This document shows, one piece after another, positions 29,901 through 39,800 of a DNA stretch of 64,000 nucleotides; position 1 is the first letter of the stretch, and each line of letters begins with the position of its first letter. Source of the stretch: DASZVB01 sp036272055 (GTDB lineage: Bacteria; Myxococcota_A; Polyangia; Polyangiales; Polyangiaceae); assembly GCA_036272055.1 (NCBI GenBank), contig DATAZL010000078.1:1-64000 (forward strand). The letters run 5' to 3'. The position numbers were made by a program, and so were the translations under genes. The notes under the pieces were generated by a model, which did not search any database, had not been told where the DNA came from, and saw only the letters and a program-made list of their open reading frames with translations.

Positions 29901-32840
29901 TCAGGCGTTGGGGAGGCTCGAGGGACGGTCGTCCTGCATGCCGATGACCTGGAGATACGCGCCGCGAACGGCCTCCGTGGTCTCGCGGTACTCCTCGAGG
30001 AGCGCCTCGGAGAGCGACTGCGCGGGTGAGTCGGGGATCGCCATGCGCCGCGCGAGCTTCGTGAGGCCTCCGGCGCTCGCGTCGAGCACCGTCATGCCGG
30101 AGCCGTGAACGATGCGGATACGCTGCTCGAGGCGCCGCAGAAAGACGTAGCCGTCGCGCAGCGCCTCGAACGCCGGGCGCGACAGGTGACCCGCGTCGTG
30201 GAGCGCATGGAGCGCCGCGACGGTGTCCGTCGTGCGCACGCCCGGGTCGGTACCGTGACGCATCTGGAGCCACTGCGCGGCGAACTCCACGTCGAGGAGA
30301 CCGCCGCGCCCCGTCTTCAGGTCGAATCTGCCGGGGCGCTCGCGCGCGAGCTCCCGCTCCATCCTGAGCCGGAGATGATGCACCTCCTCCGGCTTCGGCG
30401 CGCCGACCTCGTACGCGGCGGCGTGAGCGAGCCGGAGCACGCGCGCGCCGAGCTCCTTGTCGCCGGCGCAGGGGCGCGCACGGAGAAGCGCTTGCCGTTC
30501 CCAGGCGGCGCCGGAAGAGACGGCGAGACGCTCTGGTTCGACGGGCACGCCGTCGAGCGGCACGCCGTGATAGCGCGCGAACGACGACAGCGACGTGACG
30601 AGGAGGCCCTGCGACCCCGAGGGACGGAGCCGCGTGTCGAGCTCGTAACCCGGACCGACGGCGTGAGGCTCGGTGATGAGCCGGATGACCCGCTGCGCGA
30701 GCCGTGAATAGTAGTCCGGGCCGTGGTGATCGCCGGGCGTCGCCGCGGGATCGTAGATGAAGAGCACGTCGAGATCGGAGCCGTACCCGATGTCGCCGCC
30801 CCCGAGCTTGCCCATGGCGATCACGGCGAGGCCGCGGGTATCGCCGCCCATCTCGTAGCGCACCGCGGTCTCGAGGACCGCGTCGGCCAGGGTCGACAGC
30901 ACCCGCGTCGCGTCGCGGGTGTCGAGCTCACCGGCGAGATCGGCGACTGCGACCGCGACGGTGACCCGGCGCTGCGCGCGCCGCTGGGCGCCGATGAAGT
31001 CCTCGCGCCGCTCGTGGACGTCGGCGTTCGGCTGCGCCTGCTGCGCGAACGAATCGAGCTCCTGATCGACGATGCGCCGCGACTCCGACGCCGTGATCTT
31101 GCCTTCCGGAAAGAGCACCGCGTCGGCGAGATCGGGGCGCGACGCGATCGCCTCGCCGACGAAGGCGCTCGCGCCGAGCGCGGTGACGAGACGCCGGAGT
31201 GAACGCGGCTCCCCCGCGAGCGCCGCGACGTAGGCGGCGGCCGACGAGAAGCGGGAGAAGAACGACGCGAGATAGCGGGCGGCCTGCTCCGGATCGGAGG
31301 AGCTCCGGAGCGCGTCGAGGACGCGATCCGACAACTCGGGGTGTCGCTCGAGCGTCAGATCGCCGAGCAGGCTGTCCGGGCGGCGCGCGAGCCGGAGCAG
31401 GTGCTGGCTCACCTCGACGTCGCCAAAGAGCTCCTCGACAACGGATTGAAGCTCCGGTGAGCGCTGCTCGAGGAGCGAGCGGAGAACGGCGTAGCGCTGG
31501 GGCGGCCGCGGCGGATCGCGAAGGAGCGACAGAAAGCGGTCGCTCACCGAGCTCCGCGCGCGCTCGAGCGCCGAGGAGAACTGTTCGGCGCGGCTGTACC
31601 CGAGGATCCGCGCGAGCACCTCGAGCTCGTCGGGATCGACGGGGACGTCGTGGGTCTGCAGGCCGGTGCGCCACTGCACGGCGTGCTCGGCCCTGCGGAG
31701 GAGCAGGTAGGCGTCACGGATGTCGCGCGCCTCGAGATCCGTCACGAGGCCGCTCGCCTCGAGCCGCTCGAGCGCCGCGAGCGAACCCTGCACGCGAAGC
31801 CCCGGTTCGCGGCCGCCCCAGATGAGCTGGAGGGCCTGGACGAAGAACTCCGCTTCGCGGATGCCGCCGCGCCCGAGCTTCAGGTTCCGCTCGCGGTCCG
31901 CGCGCTGCTCGACGCGGGACCGTTCGACGAGCTCGACGAGCGCGGTCGCGATCGACGGATCGACGTTGCGCCGGTACACGAACGGCAAGATGACTTCCCT
32001 GCCGAGCAGCGCACCGAGCTCCGGATCGCCGGCGATGGGCCGCGCGCGGAGGAGCGCGGCGCGCTCCCAGAGACGTCCCCACGTCTCGTAGTAACGCTCG
32101 GCCGCGGCGACGGAGTACACGAGCGGGCCCTGCGAGCCCTCGGGGCGGAGCCGCAGGTCGATGCGCCACACGAAGCCGTCCTCGGTCGGCTCCTCGAGCG
32201 TCGCTACGGCGCGGCGCGCGACGTGCGTCCAGTACTCGTGCAAGCTCGCCTCGCCCGCCGCCCCGTCGTCGGTGTCGTAGATGCAGATGACGTCCACGTC
32301 GGAGCCGGCGTTCAGCTCGAACCCGCCGAGCTTGCCCATGCCGAGCACGCTGAGCGCCGACGGCGAGCCGTCCGCGCGGAGCGGCCGCCCGAAGCGCGCC
32401 GTCGCGTGCGCCTCTGCCTCGGCGAGCGCTATCGCGAAGCCCGCCTCGGCGAGGTGACTCAGCTCGCGCGCCGTGACGTCGACCGCGGCGCCCCCGAGCG
32501 AACGCGGGAGCACCTCCCGCAGCGCGACGCGCGCGCGCTGCGCCCACGAGTGACGGCGCAGCTTCGATTTGACGACGTCCGCGTCCTCGAGAGACGGCAG
32601 ATCGTCGCGCATGCGGCCGAGAATGAACTCGCGGCTCCTGCGCGAACGAAAGCCGCGTCGCGCCATCACCTCGAGAGCATCGAGCTGCCAGCCGTGAGCC
32701 GGCGAGAGCGGCGGGAACGCCGTGCCAAGGAGCACGCCGAGCGCGCGTCCGCCGTCGACGCCGAGGCTCCTCACGAGGGATTCGGCGCGCGGAGCGTCGA
32801 TGCTCCGCGCGAGTGCGATGGGGCTTTCTACGGGGCGCAT
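29901..32840 (-). CDS. glnE: Bifunctional glutamine synthetase adenylyltransferase/deadenylase
   Basis: This 979-residue GlnE attaches and removes AMP on glutamine synthetase in response to PII and glutamine, setting nitrogen assimilation. Two nucleotidyltransferase domains are visible. The N-terminal adenylyl-removing domain has GMGKLGGFELNAGSDVDVI at about 165-185. The C-terminal adenylyltransferase has AMGKLGGGDIGYGSDLDVLF near 672. Both keep the G-S-D-x-D metal signature. The KLGRGGIREAEFFVQALQL and KTGRGGLLDVEFAAQWLQM linkers are typical. The start at 32840 is chosen by homology; the open frame runs further upstream. The length is close to the usual 950. It stands alone, convergent with the TSUP gene. 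Confidence 0.95.
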   Translation of the reverse strand: MRPVESPIALARSIDAPRAESLVRSLGVDGGRALGVLLGTAFPPLSPAHGWQLDALEVMARRGFRSRRSREFILGRMRDDLPSLEDADVVKSKLRRHSWAQRARVALREVLPRSLGGAAVDVTARELSHLAEAGFAIALAEAEAHATARFGRPLRADGSPSALSVLGMGKLGGFELNAGSDVDVICIYDTDDGAAGEASLHEYWTHVARRAVATLEEPTEDGFVWRIDLRLRPEGSQGPLVYSVAAAERYYETWGRLWERAALLRARPIAGDPELGALLGREVILPFVYRRNVDPSIATALVELVERSRVEQRADRERNLKLGRGGIREAEFFVQALQLIWGGREPGLRVQGSLAALERLEASGLVTDLEARDIRDAYLLLRRAEHAVQWRTGLQTHDVPVDPDELEVLARILGYSRAEQFSSALERARSSVSDRFLSLLRDPPRPPQRYAVLRSLLEQRSPELQSVVEELFGDVEVSQHLLRLARRPDSLLGDLTLERHPELSDRVLDALRSSSDPEQAARYLASFFSRFSSAAAYVAALAGEPRSLRRLVTALGASAFVGEAIASRPDLADAVLFPEGKITASESRRIVDQELDSFAQQAQPNADVHERREDFIGAQRRAQRRVTVAVAVADLAGELDTRDATRVLSTLADAVLETAVRYEMGGDTRGLAVIAMGKLGGGDIGYGSDLDVLFIYDPAATPGDHHGPDYYSRLAQRVIRLITEPHAVGPGYELDTRLRPSGSQGLLVTSLSSFARYHGVPLDGVPVEPERLAVSSGAAWERQALLRARPCAGDKELGARVLRLAHAAAYEVGAPKPEEVHHLRLRMERELARERPGRFDLKTGRGGLLDVEFAAQWLQMRHGTDPGVRTTDTVAALHALHDAGHLSRPAFEALRDGYVFLRRLEQRIRIVHGSGMTVLDASAGGLTKLARRMAIPDSPAQSLSEALLEEYRETTEAVRGAYLQVIGMQDDRPSSLPNA

Positions 32841-32924
32841 GAGCCGACTCGCCCGACATACCACGCACCGCGGCGTGGACCGAGGTTTGGCGAATCGGCG
32901 AACCGATGGCAGTGTGGCCGCCCG

Positions 32925-34142
32925 ATGGTCCCGAAGGCGCTTCGTTTCGCGGCCGCGAGCTGCCTGCTCGCCGTCGCGGCGTGCGCGCCGTCGAGGCCCG
33001 CCGCGACGGCGCACGGCACGACGGAGAGCGCGCGCGACGATGACGACGACGCGGCGAACGCGGGCCCGAGCTCCGAACCGGGCGCCGTCGCGACCGCCGC
33101 CGCGGACCAGCCGACGGGTCGCGCCGACGAGGAGGCGAGCGACGAGGACGACGACGCCGATGGCCCCGCCGACGACCTCGACGTCGAGCCGCCCCAGGGC
33201 AACACGATCACCCCGCCGCATCCGCTCGCCGACGTGAGCGACGCCGAGCTCGAGCGCCGTCTCGTGACGAAGCCCGCGTCACTCGGCTCGATGTCCATCG
33301 GCAAGCCGAACGCCGGCCTCCTCTTCAACGCCGAGCAGATGCCGGCGGGCGACGCCTGGACCGTCGTGGTCGGTGGCGAGGCGTACGGCACCGAGGAGAC
33401 GATCACGGATCTCGAGACGGCGATCCACGCCGTGACCGCGCAATTCCCCGATTCGCCGAAGCTCGCCATCGGCGACATCAGCGCGCGGAGCGGCGGTTAC
33501 CTGAGCCCGCATCTGAGCCACCAGGCCGGCCGCGACGCCGACGTCGGATATTACTATCTCGACGGCGCGAGCTGGTACCGGCGCGCGACCGCGCAGAATC
33601 TCGACACGACGCGGACATGGGCGCTCGTCCGTGCCCTCGTCGCGCACACCGACGTCGAGATGATCCTCATCGACCATTCCGTGCAGGCGCTCCTGCGAAC
33701 CGAAGCCGAGCGGCTCGGTGAAGATCCGGAATGGCTGGACGGACTCTTCAAGGGCAAGGGAGCCCTGCCGCCGATGATACGGCACGCACCGGGGCACGCG
33801 ACGCACCTGCACGTTCGCTTCTTCTGCCCGATCGCCCAGGAGACGGGACGGCGGGCCTACTCCGCGCTCTTGCGGCATGAGCTCATCCACGTCGGCCCGT
33901 CGTACGCCGTCCACGTGGCCAAGAAGGGCGAGACGTTGGTCGCGCTCGCGAAACGTTACAAGACGACGGTGCTGGCGATCCGCCGCGCGAACGGACTGAA
34001 GTCCAACGTGATCCAGGCAAAGAAGAGCTATCGCATTCCCGAGCGCGGCAAGGCGCCGCCGAGCCTCAGCCGCGGCCCCGTCGCGATCCCTCCGCGCCGG
34101 CTACCTCCGCCGGTCGGCCCGGGCCGCTCGGCCTCGCAGTAA
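32925..34142 (+). CDS. Penicillin-insensitive murein endopeptidase (M74) lipoprotein with LysM domain
   Basis: This 405-residue protein has lipobox LAVAAC, then about 75 residues of strongly acidic Asp/Ala-rich linker, then an M74 (MepA-like) peptidase domain. Zinc-site residues are visible as H196 and D206 in HLSHQAGRDADVG and as H294-L-H296 in HATHLHVRF. A C-terminal LysM domain (AVHVAKKGETLVALAKRYKT) anchors it to peptidoglycan. MepA enzymes cleave D-Ala-mDAP cross-links in the periplasm. The LysM fusion and acidic spacer are not part of the E. coli protein. The gene is divergent from glnE with an 84-bp gap. Confidence 0.88.
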   Translation: MVPKALRFAAASCLLAVAACAPSRPAATAHGTTESARDDDDDAANAGPSSEPGAVATAAADQPTGRADEEASDEDDDADGPADDLDVEPPQGNTITPPHPLADVSDAELERRLVTKPASLGSMSIGKPNAGLLFNAEQMPAGDAWTVVVGGEAYGTEETITDLETAIHAVTAQFPDSPKLAIGDISARSGGYLSPHLSHQAGRDADVGYYYLDGASWYRRATAQNLDTTRTWALVRALVAHTDVEMILIDHSVQALLRTEAERLGEDPEWLDGLFKGKGALPPMIRHAPGHATHLHVRFFCPIAQETGRRAYSALLRHELIHVGPSYAVHVAKKGETLVALAKRYKTTVLAIRRANGLKSNVIQAKKSYRIPERGKAPPSLSRGPVAIPPRRLPPPVGPGRSASQ

Positions 34143-34234
34143 ACTGGACGCGCTCGTCCCTCACGCCTGCTCACCCCTGAGCGAGGAGAAATCGGCGGCC
34201 GCCCGCAGGCCGTGCTACATCGCGCCCGAAGCCG

Positions 34235-34867
34235 ATGCGGTTCCTGTGCCTCTCCGACATCCATGGAAACGCCGCAGCGCTGCGCGCCGTCCTCGAGGAG
34301 GGCAAGGCGCGCGACTTTCAGCAGGTCCTCGTGTGCGGCGATCTGGTGTTCCCCGGCCCCGAGCCGCTCGAGACGTGGCATCTGCTCGTCGAGCATCGCG
34401 CCGTGTGCGTGCAGGGGCTGTCCGATCGCGCCGTCGCGTCGGTCGATCCGAACAAGCTCGTCCCCGCGACGCAGGACCAGCGCGTGCGCATCGAGCGCCT
34501 CGTCGGTGCGAAGCAGCGTCTCGGTGAGCTCATCGTCGCCCGCCTCGGCAAGCTCCCCGCGACGATCCGCCTGCCGCTGGAGAACGCGGAGGAGCTGTTG
34601 CTCGTCCACGGCTCTCCCGCCGACCCGACCGAGCCCTTCACCGCCGACATGAGCGACGACGAGATGCTCGCCCTGGTGGGGGACGACCCCGCCGACGTCA
34701 TCGTCTGCGGCGGCTCTCACGTCCCGTTTCACCGACAGCTCGACGGGATCCACATCGTCAACGTCGGCTCGGTGGGTGAAGCCCCGAGCGGCGGGGTTGC
34801 GCACGGCACCCTCATCGACGCGGGTCCGTTCGGCATGACGCTGGAACAGTTCGAAGCGACGATCTGA
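34235..34867 (+). CDS. Calcineurin-like metallophosphoesterase
   Basis: This 210-residue protein of the YfcE/ApaH-like phosphodiesterase fold has metal-site motifs SDIHGN (residues 7-12), GDLVF, VHGSP and GGSHVPFHR (the GHTH-like motif). The usual GNHD/GNCD motif is altered to GLSD, so the bridging Asn and the His are missing. It may hydrolyse phosphodiesters with changed metal use, or be weakly active. The ATG at 34235 starts at the conserved N-terminus. It lies about 100 bp upstream of the DUF362 gene on the same strand. The substrate cannot be predicted. Confidence 0.85.
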   Translation: MRFLCLSDIHGNAAALRAVLEEGKARDFQQVLVCGDLVFPGPEPLETWHLLVEHRAVCVQGLSDRAVASVDPNKLVPATQDQRVRIERLVGAKQRLGELIVARLGKLPATIRLPLENAEELLLVHGSPADPTEPFTADMSDDEMLALVGDDPADVIVCGGSHVPFHRQLDGIHIVNVGSVGEAPSGGVAHGTLIDAGPFGMTLEQFEATI

Positions 34868-34968
34868 GCGCCTGTCTTCCGCGGTTTTGGCGGAGGATCG
34901 CCCCCGGCGGGTAGCCGAGTGCCGACGAGCCTTGGCGCGCGCCCTCGGATTTGGCAAGTTTCGCCGCA

Positions 34969-36258
34969 ATGACGAAGTCGAAAGTCGCGATCGTCCGCAC
35001 GTCGCCCGCCACGGTGCTCGAGGACTACCACCGCGTGATGAACCTCGCTGGGTACCAGGAGGTCATCGACAAGCAGGCGGACACCGCGCTCAAGGTGAAC
35101 ATCTCGTGGCACTTCTTCTACCCCGGCTCGTCGACCACGCCGTGGCAGCTCGAGGGCGTCATCCGCGCGATGAAGCAGGACGGCTACTCACCCGACAACA
35201 TCCACGCCTGTCACAACCGCACCGTCGTCATCGATGCGCACCTCGGCGAGCGCGAGAACAAGCAGATCGACGTCGTCCGCGCGCACGCGCTCCGCAACGT
35301 GCACCTCTACGAGGGCGGGGAGGAGTGGATCGACGTTCGCGACGCGGTCGGCGACCTCACCAAGAAGTTCCTCTGCCTGAACGAGGTCTACCCGAAGAGC
35401 TTCAGCATCCCGAAGCGCTTCATCGGCGAGAACATCATCCATCTGCCGACCGTGAAGACGCACATCTTCACGACCACCACCGGCGCGATGAAGAACGCCT
35501 TCGGCGGCCTCCTGAACGAGCACCGTCACTGGACGCACCCCGTCATCCACGAGACGCTCGTGGATCTCCTGATGATCCAGAAGAAGATCTTCAAGGGCGT
35601 GTTCGCGGTGATGGACGGCACGTTCGTCGGGGACGGCCCCGGACCGCGCTGCATGATCCCGCACGTGAAGAACGTGCTCCTCGCGTCGGCCGATCAGGTG
35701 GCCATCGACGCCGTCGCCGCTAAGCTCATGGGGTTCGACCCGATGCGCGACCTCAAGTTCGTCCGCCTCGCGCACGAGCAGGGTCTAGGCATCGGCGATC
35801 CGAGCCAGATCGAGCTCGTGGGCGACCTCGACGCTGCAAAGGAGAACTGGAACTTCGACGGCCCGTTCAAGAAGATGACCTTCGCGTCGCGTAACCAGCA
35901 CCGCATCTACTGGGGCCCGCTCAAGAAACCGCTCGAGTGGTCACTGAAGACGTGGCTAGCTCCGTGGGCCTATGTCGCGAGCGTGGCCTATCACGATCTC
36001 TACTGGTACCCCGTCTTCGGCAAAGCACGCGTCGAGGAGGCGCTCCGCAGCGACTGGGGCCGACTCTTCGCGAACTGGGGCGACGTCCGGCCGGACGCTG
36101 CCGGCCGCGGCTACCCCGACGTCGGGGCCGAGCACGCCGAGCTCGTTCGCTCCGGAGTGGAGCATTTTCTCGAGGGTGTTCGTCTGGTCGGCATGGCCGT
36201 CGCAGAGTCTCCCGAGCTCCAGGCGCGCAAGCGCAGTTCGCAGCCCGTCCATCCTTGA
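34969..36258 (+). CDS. DUF362 domain-containing protein
   Basis: This 429-residue protein of the DUF362 family has the recognisable features VKVNISWHF-like early strand (LKVNISWHFFYPG), NIIHLPTVKTHIFTTTTGAMKNAFGG and ASADQVAIDAVAAKLMGFDP. The family has no established enzymatic activity, and some members are fused to ferredoxin domains. This protein has no ferredoxin-type cysteine cluster. The C-terminal third (about residues 310-429) is rich in Trp and Tyr and looks like an extension beyond the core domain. I chose the ATG at 34969; a TTG at 34951 is possible. The neighbours give no clear pathway. Confidence 0.85.
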   Translation: MTKSKVAIVRTSPATVLEDYHRVMNLAGYQEVIDKQADTALKVNISWHFFYPGSSTTPWQLEGVIRAMKQDGYSPDNIHACHNRTVVIDAHLGERENKQIDVVRAHALRNVHLYEGGEEWIDVRDAVGDLTKKFLCLNEVYPKSFSIPKRFIGENIIHLPTVKTHIFTTTTGAMKNAFGGLLNEHRHWTHPVIHETLVDLLMIQKKIFKGVFAVMDGTFVGDGPGPRCMIPHVKNVLLASADQVAIDAVAAKLMGFDPMRDLKFVRLAHEQGLGIGDPSQIELVGDLDAAKENWNFDGPFKKMTFASRNQHRIYWGPLKKPLEWSLKTWLAPWAYVASVAYHDLYWYPVFGKARVEEALRSDWGRLFANWGDVRPDAAGRGYPDVGAEHAELVRSGVEHFLEGVRLVGMAVAESPELQARKRSSQPVHP

Positions 36259-36382
36259 CGCAACGCTTCAGCGCGGGCGGCGAGCACGCCGTCCGCGCCG
36301 TGTAACCGAACCTCGCGTGAGGTGCGCCGCTATAACGCCTTTCGCGTCGGGCAATACGCGCTAGGCTGAGCCCCCACTCGCG

Positions 36383-37837
36383 ATGAATAGCTCGGCTTCA
36401 CTCCTTCGCCCGCGCGCCTCGGTGGCTGCGCTCCTCGTCTTGACCTCCGTCGTCGCTTGCAGCAGCAAGGATCACTCGGCCGCGCGGCACGACGCGGGAA
36501 CGGACGCGCCGATGGGCAGCGGCGGTAAGATGAGCGGCGGCGGCGGCAGCAGCCCGGCCGCGAACGGCGGGACGCCGGTTGCAACAGGGGGAACGACGCC
36601 GGCGAGCGGGGGCACCACGGCAGCGACGGACGCGCCGCCTCCGCCGCAGATGAAGGACTTCTGCTCGCTCCCCGGCTCCATCCTGTTCGACGAGAGCGGG
36701 CGTCACGTCGTCGGCACCGACACCGGGTCGCTCCCGTGGCTGACGGTGCAGAAGGGCTTCTGCGCGCACCACTACGCGACGCTCGCGTCGGTGCGTGAGA
36801 TCCGCTTCGGACCAGGCGGTGAGTTCTTCGGCGCGTCCCCCGGTCAGAGCATGGTCGGCGGCGCAAACGCGGGCCTCGGCGCCGTCGTCATGCTGCCCGA
36901 CGACAACAACGACGGCCAGGCCGAGGCGCCCATCAAGATCCTCCCCGGCCTCACGCAGGCGCACGGCTTCGCCTTCGCGCCCGGCTACATCTACTACCAG
37001 GCGACGACCACCGAGATCCGTCGCGTCAAGTACGAGAGCGGCAGCCGCACCCCCATCGCGAACGCGAACACCGCGGGTGAGCTCGTCGCGAACATCCAGG
37101 TCTACACGTCGACCTCTCACTGGACCAAGACGATCGACGTCTCCGACGACGGCACCGTCTACGTGACGAACGGCGGCGACCAGGGCTCGAACTGCGCTCA
37201 GCCGACGCCCTTCCAGGGAGGCATCCTGAAGATCGACGGCAGCAGCGGCGGTCACCAGGTGGCGCGCGGCTTCCGTAATCCGATCCACGTGCGTTGCCAG
37301 CATGGCACCAACCACTGCTTCGCGACGGAGCTCGGGCGAGACAGCAGCGCGACCCTCGGCGGCCGCGAGAAGCTCATCCTCGTCACCGAGGGTGACGACT
37401 GGGGCCACCCCTGCTGCGCGTCGAAGAACGTGCCCTTCTCCGACATCACGCCGGCGCCCGACTGCAGCAAGGTCGCGAGCGAGGACAACGCGTTCGTCAT
37501 CGGGAGCACTCCGTTCGGCTTCGACTTCGCGCCGCAGAGCTGGCCGGCGCCGCTCGCCGGCTCGGTGTTCATCGCGCTGCACGGCGTGTTCGGGAGCTGG
37601 ACGGGAGCGCGGGTAGTCGCCATCGCAACCGATCCCGTCACCGGCATGCCGCTGAAGTCGTCGACGACGGGCATGACGGCCTCCGGCCCGATCACGGATT
37701 TTGCGAGCGGCTGGGACGACATGTCGAACGCTCATGGCCGCCCCGCGATCGCCACGTTCGCGCCCGACGGCCGGCTCTTCGTCGGCGACGACACCACCGG
37801 CGAGGTCTTCTGGGTCGCGCCGATCGTCACTCACTGA
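36383..37837 (+). CDS. PQQ-dependent sugar dehydrogenase-like beta-propeller lipoprotein
   Basis: This 484-residue protein has lipobox TSVVAC, a Gly/Thr/Ser-rich spacer of about 55 residues, and a six-bladed propeller of the glucose/L-sorbosone dehydrogenase family. Family features include VREIRFGPGGEFFG, DDNNDGQAEAPIKILPGLTQAHGFAF, GGILKIDGSSGGHQVARGFRNPIHVRC and HGRPAIATFAPDGRLFVGDD. It probably oxidises a sugar or alcohol in the periplasm using bound PQQ, or is a non-enzymatic propeller. Many cysteines suggest disulfides. PQQ biosynthesis genes are not in the window. It is 89 bp upstream of gmd on the same strand. Confidence 0.83.
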   Translation: MNSSASLLRPRASVAALLVLTSVVACSSKDHSAARHDAGTDAPMGSGGKMSGGGGSSPAANGGTPVATGGTTPASGGTTAATDAPPPPQMKDFCSLPGSILFDESGRHVVGTDTGSLPWLTVQKGFCAHHYATLASVREIRFGPGGEFFGASPGQSMVGGANAGLGAVVMLPDDNNDGQAEAPIKILPGLTQAHGFAFAPGYIYYQATTTEIRRVKYESGSRTPIANANTAGELVANIQVYTSTSHWTKTIDVSDDGTVYVTNGGDQGSNCAQPTPFQGGILKIDGSSGGHQVARGFRNPIHVRCQHGTNHCFATELGRDSSATLGGREKLILVTEGDDWGHPCCASKNVPFSDITPAPDCSKVASEDNAFVIGSTPFGFDFAPQSWPAPLAGSVFIALHGVFGSWTGARVVAIATDPVTGMPLKSSTTGMTASGPITDFASGWDDMSNAHGRPAIATFAPDGRLFVGDDTTGEVFWVAPIVTH

Positions 37838-37926
37838 CCGTCCAGCGCCGGCGCGAGACGGCTTTTGCGCGTCGCTTTCGCCTCCCCTTCCCGTGCGGCC
37901 GCGTCGCGGTGTAGGGAGCGAGGACA

Positions 37927-38891
<965 letters not shown>

Positions 38892-38895
<4 letters not shown>

Positions 38896-39794
38896 AGGTA
38901 TTGGTCACCGGGCCCGACGGGTTCGTCGGCGGTCACCTCTGCCGTGGGCTTGCGGCTGCCGGACACGACGTCGTCGAAGCGCGTGGGCCCGGGATGGAAG
39001 AGGGCCTCGACATCCGCGACGCGGCGCGAGTGGACGAGCTCTTGCACGCAAGCCTCCCCGACGCCGTCGTACACCTCGCTGCTGTGAGCTCCGTCGGCAA
39101 GAGCCATCGCGATCCGGTCGAGACGCTGGACGTGAACGTCGTCGGGACGGCGGCGCTGCTCTCCGCCGCACGAAAGGCCGTGCCGTCGGCGCGACTCCTC
39201 GTCGTCGGGTCGGGCGAGGTCTACGGTCGAACCTCGGGCGGCGTGCCGGCGGCTGAAGACGCGCCGCTCGAGCCGCTGAGCCCCTACGCGGCGTCGAAGG
39301 CGGCCGCGGAGATGGTCGCGCTGCAGTTTCACAGGAGCTACGGCACCGACGTCGTCTGTGTACGGTCGTTCAGTCACATCGGCAGGGGTCAGGCACCGGA
39401 CTTCGCGATCCCGTCGTTCGCCGCACAGCTCGCGGCGATTCGCCGCGGGGAAGCGCCGCCCGTGTTGCGGACCGGCGACCTCACGCCGGTTCGCGACTTC
39501 CTGCACGTCGCGGACGTCGTCGACGCTTACGAGCTCCTGCTCCGCAAGGGTCGCGCGGGCAGCGTTTACAACGTCGCGAGCGGCGAGGGCCACTCGATAA
39601 GGAGCCTCCTCGACGAGATGCTCGACGTGTCCCGCGTCCAGGCAAAGGTCGAAGTGGATCCGTCGCGGCTGCGCCCGGTGGAAATCCCGGTGCTCCTCGG
39701 CGATCCCGCGCGACTCAAGGCGCTCGGCTGGACACGCCGTCGAACCGTCCGCGACGCCCTCCGCGACGTCCTGGACGAGCACGGCGCGCTCTGA
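38892..39794 (+). CDS. rmd: GDP-6-deoxy-D-mannose reductase (RmD-like NAD-dependent epimerase)
   Basis: This 300-residue extended SDR has MKVLVTGPDGFVGGHLCRGL at the NAD site, HLAAVSSV, the catalytic VGSGEVYG and YAASKAAAE, and GRGQAPDFAIPSFAAQLA, a segment typical of RmD rather than fucose synthase. It should reduce the Gmd product to GDP-D-rhamnose. GDP-6-deoxy-D-talose or a colitose-type branch cannot be excluded by eye. Its start overlaps the gmd stop by four bases. It is convergent with a glycosyltransferase gene, 6 bp away, which is a possible user of the sugar. Confidence 0.87.
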
Positions 39795-39800
39795 GTCTTC

